Shown here: positions 24,401-36,300 of the stretch, one piece after another
Layout: each line of letters opens with the position of its first letter
Numbering within the stretch: position 1 is the stretch's first letter
DNA from: Lepisosteus oculatus
Lineage: Eukaryota; Chordata; Actinopteri; Semionotiformes; Lepisosteidae
Assembly (NCBI RefSeq): GCF_040954835.1
Contig: NC_090711.1
Span: 8,563,501-8,627,500, forward strand
Reading direction: 5' to 3'
DNA: 64,000 nucleotides
Made by a program: the position numbers and the translations under genes
Notes under the pieces: model-generated
What the model saw: only the letters and a program-made list of their open reading frames with translations
Told to the model about the DNA's origin: nothing
Database searches by the model: none

Positions 24401-26914
24401 CTAAATGTTGTTTACTTAAAATATTAATAAAATAAAACATCATAAAATAACACTGCAGACTGACAGAAAATATTATTTCAATGGCTTCACTAATGATTAA
24501 GAAGCAGAGCTTGAAACTCCACATTCACCCACCCACAGCCACGACAGTGTTACTTAGAAATCAGCCATCAATCAAATTAAAGACTTATTGCAGCCTAACA
24601 AGCAACGAGTTGGGGCTAAAGTGATACTTCGGTGCTGTTGGAATTCCAGAGAAGTGAATTACTCAGATAAAAAAAATAGTCAGGTAAGGTTGGGTTGCTA
24701 CTCTCAATTGCATTAGCACGACATTCTAGCTTCAGCATAATGTTTGTTCTGCATGACCTGTTCTTTGGCACTGAAAACACGATGGTCTACTGATATTCTA
24801 TACAGAGCATAAAGAGAAAAGAAAGAAAATTCTCAGGAACTCCAACAGTATATGCATCACATATCGGCACCAAGAATCACAGATGTATGGGTGGTGCACT
24901 GTTCAATCTACTATCACAGCCTTTATTGTTTAAGATTCAATACATTTTTACCTTTTTTTATAAAGAAGTTGATTACTATTTATTATCAAGGAGATAGAGT
25001 ATTGTATAAGGGCTTGTGAACAAATTAGAATATTTGGTGACATACTGTATAAACCGTGTGTGAGCACAGTAGCTGTTTGATGCCTTAAAAGTATATTGCA
25101 TTACTTTGATGTGCTGATGTACCTAATAATAATAACCTAACAGTATTTCTCACTCTTTCTGTAAAACTTTCACAATAGCAAATTGACCTGGGACAACTGG
25201 ACAACCTCTTTTAGAAGTTTAAATTCTACACTCAGCTAGCATTATTGCAGGTCTTAACTCGTATTTAAAAACAAAGCAGTGTTTTTCAAATGTGCCTTTT
25301 CCACACAATCTGATATCAGTCTTTCCATTGAAATCATGAGCCTTAAAATAGAAAAACACAAAGAAACTCTGATGTTTTCAGGAGAATAAATGGGATCCTG
25401 AAGGGGTAAATATCTTTGCACCTTCAAAGGGAAATCCTCAGGTATGATACTGCTTAACATGTGGATATGAAACCTAAATCCAATACAAAATTGCTACAAA
25501 ATATATAGATAGCATACAGAAAATGGCAAATATGTACGTTAAGAGTTACAAGAATAGTCAGAAAAAGAACAGGGTTACAGATTAATTCAGAGCATTTAGC
25601 ATTATTCTTGAGCCTAATATTTCACTGAGTTTTAAACCAAATGTGTTACTAAAACATAAGGATAGATCATATGTAATTTGTAAAAAGTAAAGAATCAAAA
25701 TAAATTTTGATTATCAAGGAAGACTACATACAGTGGATAAATCACATTACAGACTAGTTAGGCTTATCTTCTCTACAGCTCTTAATAGAAAACCAATTTT
25801 CAATTGACAATCAATGAATGACTTTTATTTTTAAGATGGATCTCAAGCTTGTGGGAAATTATTGACTCATGCAGTTTCACCAGACACCTCCTGCTGTACA
25901 TCACACTAGTAGCAAAATGTTTTTGTTTAAATGGTGTATGTAAACAAATCTAGGGACAAAACAACTTAAGACTAAAATGTTTACTCTAGAACCACTACAT
26001 AATTTTTTTAAACCTATACCATAGCACATAAAATGTATTGATCTTAACCTTTCTTAAATATTGTAATTTAGTAATTAGAAAAAACATGTTTTAAAAAATT
26101 AAGCTTTGTCTTTTACTAACTAGTAAGAAACAAAATCTAAAGTATTTTGTCCACAACAAAGTTTTACATCTTGTTCTTGTAGAAAAAATGATATAGTAAC
26201 AATAATGTTTAGTAGAAATGCCTTTAAAATACACAGTAAATCACTGTATAAGATCAGAGATACTGTAGCTCTGACTAAAATTATTACAAATCCCATTAAG
26301 AAAACTGATATACAAATGATCAAAACAGAGCAGAATACTGAAATCACAATGTATTTTGTATGATAATATTTCAGTCACACTGTAACTGGTCTACAAGTGT
26401 AATAAGATCTGCACTTAGATACATAGAGATATTTTCTCTAGAACATTTTTTAAAATTTGTAGTATAATATAGAAGACTTTGCAGTATGTATATGATAATC
26501 TTGAAAAAACTAAAATGTGTCTTAAAAATATAAAGTGAATGTCAAACAAAGGTGTCACGTTAAAATCAAATGATGCGGAAATATATTCCATTTGTTTTTT
26601 GTGATCCTTTACAATTTCATTGACATAACATTGCTAAGGTGCTGTAATGTTTTGTTATTTCTGTACCTTTAAATTACTCCTGTGTATTTGAAGCACAGTA
26701 ACCTTTCCTTTTCAGAATAAGTCTTTGGGAAAAGACAAAGCAGTGGCATGTTTTGATTACTAATACTGTGAGCTCAGAATATTACTATGTAAATTGCACT
26801 GATTTTAAAATAATTTCAGAATAATTAGGTATAGTAAATTACAATAAGTTCTATTCTTATTTTTCTGCAAGACTGAATAATAATACATTTAAAGACTAAT
26901 AAACAGTAAATAAT
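21455..26914. other. Intergenic between cadherin copies A and C, nothing recognised
   Basis: About 5.5 kb of AT-rich sequence. It should contain the promoter of copy C, if one exists, near its right-hand side. I see no convincing exon of any gene; short open frames are frequent but not protein-like. Confidence 0.4.
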
Positions 26915-27235
26915 TGTCAGGGTTGTAGGAAGGGCAAGCTGTGGAACGACAAGGAGGGCAGTAGAGACCATGTGTGTAGTTGTTAAAGGGGCAACATGGG
27001 GGTTAGCCCAGGCTCAGGGGGTCAGATGATGTCGGTAAGAAACCTATGCCCTCAGGCCATGGACAGGAGTGACCTGGTGCTAGGCAGGTCTCAGGACATC
27101 CGTACCCTTAATGCTGAGCCAAGAGGAAAAGGTGAACTGGAAATATATAGCCCCACACAAAGACGCACCGGAAGGACAAGCAAAGCACAGGGAAACTAGG
27201 AACAGGACAGACTAGGAGCTGTAGAGGGTGTGACA
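26915..27235 (-). mobile_element. Solo LTR (321 bp) with 5-bp target duplication
   Basis: Plus-strand ends are TGTCAGGG and GTGTGACA. Perfect ATAAT repeats flank it at 26910-26914 and 27236-27240. The internal GGAAATATATAGCCC is the reverse complement of the TATA region of the 6726-7056 LTR, so it is the same family in the opposite orientation. The open frame inside (26996-27199) is not a gene. Confidence 0.86.
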
Positions 27236-28103
27236 ATAATGGTATGTTCTTTGTTAAAAATAATGCACTTCACAATAAGAATAGGTATTTTCTGGAACTG
27301 ACAGGAACTTACTGATTTTTTAATAAAAAATACTCCTTTTATTTTATGTTTTAAAGGTGTACAGTATAAATGTATAATTTGCAATTTAATTATAAGACAA
27401 ATTATAATATGTATTGATTTTGAAGTATCACTATAATCCAAAAAATATAAACAATATCATGGTCAATAGGGATATAAGATAGTTAAAAGCAAATGTAAGA
27501 TGACAAATTATGAAAGTAGGAAACAGTCACATTGAAGCTAAGTTACTATAATTCATAAACAGAACATAACAATCTTGTCAATAAACAAAAGGAGGCTTCT
27601 TGGTACAGTTTGGCTTCAATAGCTACAGTAATTGATCTGAGGATCCCATCCAACCACTTAATTACAAAATACTAGCACAAAAAACAGAGAAAGGAAAAAC
27701 ACAGGCAGTTGCTTTTGTGGTAATTTTTTTATTTTTATTTATACTGTACTTGTCCAAACAAATCCACCATGCAAAACCAATACCTGGTAAAAAATTCTCA
27801 CCAAAACACCGGATCACCCAAAACAAATACCTTATAAACCTGCACTCATACACAAAAATACCACATAAAAGTGCCAAAAAATGTTTTATTTTAGCCCACA
27901 TCAAACAAAGGAACTGTGTATGTATATCCAGTATATCCACATCCTCAAGAGGTGGGTAAAGCTGAAAGTCCATGAAATTATTCTGACAGTGAATACTCTA
28001 AAGACTGAATCTTCAAAACCAACCCTCTTGCTGACTGAAGTATTTGTGCTATAGTGTCTCAGAGGCAGAGACATTGTGGAAGATGCTGTTCATAACACTA
28101 TGT

Positions 28104-28378
28104 TCATCCATTTTCTAACCAATGCCTATCCTGGCAAGCACTGGACACAGTGGACAGAATGCCTTTCTACTGCAGGGCACTCAAAGACACAATCGAGACA
28201 TGCACTCACTCATACCAGGACCAGTTTTCCCAGATGCCTGTTAACCTACCAGTCTGTCTGAGTTTGAATGGGGAGAACATTCAAACTCCATACAGATACT
28301 GTAGCACACAAAGGCAGGAATTGAACCCAGGGCCCCAGTCCTGCAAGGCAGCAATGTTAACTACTGAGCCCCCATCCT
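28104..28378 (-). mobile_element. tRNA-derived SINE, minus orientation
   Basis: It reads, on the minus strand, as the same family as 3059-3376. The head contains TTAACATTGCTGCCTTGC and the B-box-like GGGTTCAATTCC, and the end is AGAAAATGGATGAAC. The ends are approximate. Confidence 0.78.
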
Positions 28379-30226
28379 CTATAGGATGTGCATGAATCTT
28401 CACACTTATATCATTCTTTACAAAAAGCATCTTGGTATTTGCAACCCTACACTGTCTGAGTTAAAGTGAAGGCAACTGAATAATTTTGGAAACCTCTGTA
28501 TATACTGTATGTATGTTTGTGCATCTGAATGTATGAAATTCAATATAAAAATCACAGCTTACACAAAGTATACTGTATTCAGTTACCAAAGATAAGATTT
28601 ATTAGGCTACCAAAAGTCATCATTTATATCTGGCAAAAAATCTTAGTAGCAATTCATTAATGTTCTTCATAATTAACTTTCAATTTTCATTAATCACGTC
28701 TATTCTTTTATTCTTTTCATAGTACAATACAGTTGCCTATTTGCCCCAAAAGGTTTTTGGATGCATTTATGCAGTTTGCAAAAGCCAAATTAAATTATTT
28801 TAAATTTTATTTAAATTAAGAGAGGCATGCAGGTTTCAAGACTGCGCTAAATTTTGTTTGTGTCCACTGTCACAGTGCAAAAGTGAATAAATAAAATTTC
28901 CTCAAAAGTAAAATCTGAGGAAATGGTAAATGATCTGTAAAGAAGTATACAGTTCAAATTGAATTACCTTAGACTTATACTGTATATAAAAAATGACTTC
29001 TGGAAATTTAAAACTCAAACAATAACATTTGCTGTCACATTTGCTAAATACCATTTGCTGTGGCATATCTTCCATGGTTTTGTTAAGCTGCAGAGATTTT
29101 TAATGTATCGAAACAAATAATGTAGAATGTTTTTTCTATAAAAATATATTATTTTCAAAAAACAAGACCTGCTACCTTCCAAAATTTTATCTTCATAAGC
29201 ATTAATAAAAGACTACATTTACATTTTTAATTTTACAAGGCTTTCCTGTCTTTTTGAAAGGCACTCGGACTTCAGTGCCTTTAACTTTCTTTTAAGGAAA
29301 GACTAACTCTGGTGGAAAATCACTATTGTAGTGGTGTAATGCCAGAAAGTAACTGGTCATCTGAAAGTGATAGACATGTCACAATGTGTCACCTATATAG
29401 CACCAAAAATTTTGTTCTCTGAAGTATGTGTTTAACACTCTGTTTTAGTGGTTTTGTGAAATACTAAAACATTGAAAACACATGGGAGATTTTTTTTAAT
29501 CAAAATTAATAAAAGGCACAGTTTAATTCAATCATTCAATTAGAGCAATAACTACAAAAGGAGGGGATAGTATGATATTAATATTATGATACTATTGAAG
29601 TGGTGGGATCTATGTATTTTCACAATAAATTACATAATACATTTACATCTTTCAAAATGGAACACAACTGCAAACAATGTAGATAAATTTATTATCAATG
29701 TTATCATGTACTGTATATTCTTTCTTTTTAATTGATTTCTCTTGATACATAAATTTAACAGAGTGGCTGCCACAGCATGGTTTTCTACCACATCTTGACA
29801 AAATTCACCTTTCTGACGTTATACCAGTAATATTGTATTGTAGACCAGCCAAAAATATTTTTTACAAACTAACGTTTCACTGCATTCAGTGAATGCTGTC
29901 TAACACCGAGTTTATTCACTTCAGTGCACTTTATAACTCGTAATAAACTTTTTATATATTATGGAGGTCATTAACTCCAACTCTGTCCTGTCCAACTCTT
30001 CACTGCCTTTTGCAGTTCATTAATTACACACTTGCTACAAGCAACATAGAACTTATTTTGAGAGATGGAATTTCAAAACATTTTAAAACAAATTCTTACA
30101 AAACAGTTTCTTGGATTTTCTACCATGTTTGGCAGTTTTAGACCTTTAGTGTCTTCAACACTGATGTGGAGTAGAACAATCCCAATTTTGCTGACTATAC
30201 ACAGTCTATAAAAATCCCTCTGTACT
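28379..30226. other. Flank downstream of gene A, nothing recognised
   Basis: AT-rich intergenic sequence past the putative polyadenylation site of gene A. No exon or named repeat could be supported. Confidence 0.4.
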
Positions 30227-30232
30227 TTTATT
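30227..30232 (-). promoter_or_regulatory. Polyadenylation signal AATAAA for gene A
   Basis: Minus-strand AATAAA, 90 bp beyond the TAG stop at 30322-30324. It is the first canonical signal after the stop in the right orientation. Confidence 0.5.
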
Positions 30233-30321
30233 TAATGTTGTTAAAGTACATGAGACATTTCCATCTGTAATCGAGCTGCTGTCTGGTTGGCCGTCTTGAT
30301 TTCCTCGCCAGTCGGTTTGTC

Positions 30322-33300
30322 CTAATGTGTTTTAGGAACAGGCATACAAGTAGCAGCAAGATCATTAAACTTTGGGCCCAGGTCATGGAGCTGGTCAGAC
30401 ACAAACTCCTGTTCATCAATGGAAATGGGATCAAGTTCTGGGTCACTCATGGGTTCTCCTTCATCAGCATAAATGTGAGGGGGATAGTCATGCAGTTCAT
30501 TGCCATTGCTTTGTAATGAAAGCTGTTGCTGTAAATAAACAATTAAGCACGTTATAATTCTATATAACAGTTTTCCAAAGCAAGTTACTAGTCTAGCTTT
30601 TCTGACTTCAAAAATTATGTTAAAAACCAAATGGAAACTAAAACCTTTACCATTCTCTACCATTAGTAGGATTCTGTTTGTCCTGATATTCCATACGTAA
30701 ATACCTTATAAACAAGAAGAAAAGAGTACAAACTGCAAACATAGAAACATAGTTTTACGTTTATGACAAAGACGATTTTTAGATGGCTTGTACTTAAACG
30801 TTAAAAAAAGGCAGATTGGTAAAACATAATTTAGCGGTTTAAAGAATATAATGTATTTATTTTCTGTATTTCTAGTTGTAAGTAAAATTAATCAGAAACA
30901 CAACTTGTATTGGTCATAATCATTGGTTTACATTTGCAATAATCATGAAGAAATGTGCCTTTGTCATCATTGTTACCTCTTTGATGATTGTTTGCAGTTT
31001 CTCTTTTCTGAAGAAAAGGCCATTGCTTCTCATTCTTGATGAAACTGTTGATCCAGTGTGTGATCTCTGCGAACCCTTTGGGACATAAAATTACATCTGA
31101 AAGTGGAAAACTGGTGCATAATATTTTTTGACATTCTATCATATTAGAGAGTCTTTTTCATGGCAGTTGGAAAGAATGAGATTGCATACAGTACCCTCAA
31201 ATATATTGTATGAGATTTGAAAAACTGTGAGAGATATGTTAGAGGGTTCAACTAACATGTACTAGAAAGTTAGTAAAGGTGGAGGTAGTTTGAAGGTCCT
31301 GTAGGGGGAAATGATCAACTTTAAAAACAGGTACACACAACAGATACATGATGACTCCATTATTTTCTCTGTGCTTCATTATTGCACTAGATTATTGGTG
31401 CACTTACAGCATTGTAATTGCTATGATTTGAGCATTGTGCTAGTTTATTGGTGTAGATGGCATATGTGTTACGCCACACCCCCGGAGAACTTGTAATTCT
31501 ACCTCGCATTCCAGCACGGTTCCCAGTTAGCCCAATTAGAGGTTTGACGGTGATCCTAGCAAGTGTAGGGGCTTTTTAGCTCAGGTATTTCATTTACATC
31601 CAGAAGAATTTTCTATCTCCTAGGGTAAGGTAGCTTTTATTAACTCTTTTTTTTTCTGGAAGGGTTCTTGAATGTACAACTGCACTCTTAGAGTCACAGG
31701 CTCCTGAAATTTCAGATTTTAATCTTTTTCAAGAGACATTAAGAAAGGTATTTCATCACCCCTCCCCGTCTCAGGATGCACCTTCCCGACTGATGGCTTT
31801 GAGGCAGGGCAAGAGGTCAGTGGTGGACTATGCAATGGAAATCCGAGTTATTGCGGCGGAGCTATCCTGAGGTGATGAGTCTTTGATCTTCCTTTTAAAG
31901 CAAGGGCTCTCGGATGCAATTAAAGACAATATGTTTCTCTTGCCTCGTGATCGAATTGTATGACGGGCTTCGCGGTAGAGGATTACGGAGACAAACAGAA
32001 CCTTCCTTTACCTACTCAACCTCCCACTCTCGCTCCCCTCAGTTTGACCCTCGCACCCGCCCCCCGGAACCTATGGAGATTCTACACTCCCGCCTCACTC
32101 CACAGGAAAGGTAGAAGCGCATACGGGAGAATTGTTGTCTTTACTGTGGTCTTCTAGGTCATTACCATTCGGACTGTTCCTCCCGCCCTCCACGGCGCCC
32201 CCTGTCTAAACCCAGTCCCCAGGTGAGACACGATAAACATTTTGCTACCTCTTCTAATGCCTTGTCTATTCCCGCTTCCCTCTCCTGGGACTCGTCTAAA
32301 GTTAATCTTCTCACTTTTATCGATTCAGGGGCCTCCCCTTTCCAGACCCCAGCCTCGGCCCCTACCCCCCAGACCATTCATGGACTCCCAGCATTCACTG
32401 TAAGTATGATCCTGGATTCTCACTGGTTCCGCGGCAGGTAACAATATCTTGTTGATTGGGAGGGCTACAGACCCGCGTATCGCTCCTGGGTTCTCGAAAA
32501 AGGACATTTTGGACCTTCAACTGATTGTTGATTTCTGCCTTCATCTCTGCAATCAATCCTCGGGCGTCAGGAGCCACCCCTGGGAAGGGGGATAATGTTA
32601 TGCCACGCCCCCAGAGGATTCATCATTCCACCTCGCATTCCAGAAAGGTTCCCAATTAGCCTATTTAATGCTGCTTCACACTCAACCCTGTGCTCAGTAT
32701 AAGGGTTTTTCCTGGTTAGAGCTACTTCCATTTTCGCTGGAACTTACTACTTGGTTTTTGGTTTCCTGACCCTGGTTTGTTTTCCGACTGTCTCCTGGCT
32801 TTGGTTTTGGTACTTTGGTTATCGTTCTGGTTTCAACCCTTGGCTTCCATGCGGCTTACGGCTCCACTGCTGGTTTGGTTTTGCACCGACTTGTTTACCT
32901 ACAGCTTTAGGACCTCGGATTGCTATATCGACTACGCCTCTGGAGACTGTTCTGGTGACCCACCATAGAAGTTCTGTGCTAAGAATACTACTTAAACATA
33001 AGATGACTAAATAATATCTTCTGATATAGATATACTGTTAAATATACTAATACAATTTCCAATATCAAAAGTATAGCAGTTTAATTTCTAAATAAATATA
33101 TATGAAAATGAAAACGCCCTTCACTTCCAAAAAACTAAAATGTTACCAGAGACATGCCAGATCTAAACTTCATCCTTTTAATAATCACTGCATTTGAAAG
33201 GTTCTAATAGAGCAAAGCCCTTTAAACTTTAAGATAAAGTGCAGTTTTGATGCCTAATATTAATACTTAATGTTTAGAAAATCAGTAAAGGGTTAATGTT

Positions 33301-36300
33301 TTCCAGTTCATATGTTAACAAATTATTTTTTTTGTATTGTAGACTTACAGATTTTGCTTTTGTTTTACTGTGGTATGTGTGGTACACGCACTTCATAAGC
33401 TCCCTACCAAAATACTCTAATTTGTCTCTATGACAAATATCAGAATTACATTCAAATATGAAAGAGTAAAGCCAATCCAATCCAGTTAAATCAAACATAT
33501 ATGAAATATTTCTTTTAACCAGATTTACAAATGTAAATAAAATGTAATGATCTCTAACAATCATGTAAAGTTTTAGACCTTGAAATCTTTTATTCTTTTC
33601 ATACCATATCTCTGGTTTCCCCCCACTTCTTTTTTACTTTGATTTTATGTACTGTTCTTATGCTTTAATGCACCTGATTTTAGACGACTTTATGTGACTT
33701 TTATGTTTTATTTTGTGTGTGTGTCTAATGTTCGTTGTACTTCTTATGGGAGAAGAAAAGTCAAATTCCCACAGTTGTGGACAGTAAAGTATCTATTTGT
33801 GCACAAAAACACTATGAAATACAAAGGAAATAGTAGAAACTGCTCGTAAAAACAATAACACTTATATATTAACACAATATTTTCAGAACACATTAATTAT
33901 GAACTCTTGATTTTAAAAAATGATATTCAGAGTTAAAAGAGAATACCTACCTTACGCATATAATGGTGATTTTGTTGATGATGTTTATGATGGTATTGAT
34001 TAATGGTTGATTGATAACTTGGATTTCTGTAAATGCTCTGAAAGTGAAACAACAAATAGAAAATCAGCACAAGAAATATTTACTTATGAATGATTGTATA
34101 ATCTATAAGACTAGCTTGTGTTAATATATCATGATTACAGCAATCGAGCAGTGCTTTTGTAAGACAATCTGTCACGGAAGCCAGGGACTAGCCGTGGAGA
34201 GAGACCAGTGAGACAGGAAACCCCTATGTGTAGTGGCAGGAAAAGAGCAAACATGGGGGTTCGGTCCGGGCTCAAGGTATCGGGCAAAGTTGGAACAAGA
34301 CATAAGCCCTCAGGTAGCAGACATGGGGCGACCTTGTAAGGCGAGCCTCTCGACAACCGATCTCAATGCCGAGCAAGGAGGATAGGGAGACCCGGAAATA
34401 TAAAGCCTCAGACAACAAGACACACCGGAAGAAGCACAGGGAAACTAGGAACAGGACAGAGCAGGAGCACCCTCTAGATGTAGATGTAGGTATGACAGTA
34501 CCCTCCCTTCAAGGGCGGCTCCTGATGCCCAAAAAATAAATAAGCTGCACAGCACTGGGAGGAGGAAAAACCTCATTTAACTGAAAGGAAACCTCTGGGA
34601 GTCAACAGCTATGGGCTACCCTCTCCTCCGGGGTAAAAACCTTTATTGAATAGAGGAAGGAGGGGCCAGGTAGGGTTCCAGGGGAGTGAGACAAAAAAAC
34701 AGACAAAACCGCACAACAAGCACGCACAACAAAAAAATACGCCCTGACGGAACAGGGGAACAAACAACACATGAAAATAACTAGAAAAATAGGGAGACCA
34801 GGGAGCATGGTAGCCCAGACCAGAGAGACCAGTGGGCGTGGGAGTCCGGGACAGGGAGACAGCGGGCGTGGAAGCCCAGGACGGGGAGACAGACAAATCA
34901 CACAAACAAATCACACACAAAAATAAACACAAAAGGAAAAGGGAGACAAACAACAATACTAGGGAGAGAGGGAACCAGAAGCCGGGTAGGCCAGGGAACC
35001 AGAAACCAGAGAGGCCAGGAAACCAGAAGCTAGGAAAAAGGACAAGAGAGACTAGGACCAGAACCCAGGGCAGCCAGAAAAACAAAAAACAAGGAACAGA
35101 AGCCAGGGTGGCCAAGAGACCACTGGCGGGGTCCACTGCAAGCTCGGCATTCTATCACGGAAGCCGGGAGGGCTAGCCGTGGAGAAAGTCTGGCAGGACA
35201 GGTGGACCCAATGCGTAGTGTCAGGAACAGAGCAAACACGGGGGTTCGGTCTGGGCTCAAGGTATCGGGCAGTGTCGGAACGAGATATAAGCCTTCAGGT
35301 AGCAGAGGTGGGGAGACCTCGTGAGGTGAGCCTCACGACAACTGATCCAAATGCCGAGCAAGGAGGAAAGGGAGACCTGTAAATATATAGCTCCAGACAA
35401 CAAGACACACCGGAAGAACAAGTAAAGCACAGGGAAACTAGGAACAGGACAGAGCAGGAGCGCCCTTTAGATGTAGAGGGCATGACACAGTCATTTGCTG
35501 ATATCACGATTTTTAAGCTCTCTTCTGCTGAAAACTTATTGTGTACTGGCCAATGAGCTGCTGCTCCACAATGTTCTAACAAATGCAATTAAATCATTTC
35601 GCTGAAGTAGTTGTTAGTAGGGCAGGTGAAATGTTTAACATAGTATTAAGTATTTTTGTAGCTTCTGTCTGTTACAACACATCTAACTAAATACAATTGG
35701 GCATGCAGAGACTTGTATCCCTAGGCATACAAAAGTTGATTTGTACCTGATAAGCATTCTTGTTGTGGAATTGTTGATATATACCAAATGCGTTTTGACC
35801 GTTCACAGCATCAACCTGAGTGGTGTTGATTTGCTGACCTGTATGGGGAACCTTTATAAAGAAAATAAAGGAAGATTAACATATAGTACAGCAATAAAAA
35901 GTTTACATCTTCACAATAAATGGAATATTTAAGTAGGTGTTAGACGGGCAGGTGAAATGTTGCCTGAGTGCTTTTGTTGGTGCAGTTCAGAAAGAACACT
36001 TCTCGTACATCTGCAGAGACCAAGATTCCTGCACCACTGGTCCTGACTCCAGTTTTTCCAACATTTTTATTTCAGGATCCATTAAAAAAGGTGCTGCCTC
36101 CTTGTTTTACATAGTATGAAGTATTTTTGTAGCTTCTGTCTGTTACAACATTTCTAAATAAATACATTTGGGCATGCAGAGACTTGCATCTCTAGGCATA
36201 CAAAAGTTGATTTGTACCTGATAAGCATTCTTGCTGTGGAATTGTTGATATATACCAAATGCGTTTTGACCATTCACAGCATCAACCTGAGTGGTGTTAA

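Noticed and set aside
32162-32577. Minus-strand glycine-rich open frames near the zinc knuckle
   Set aside because: They are antisense to the gag-protease remnant of the gypsy-type element and have no features of their own.
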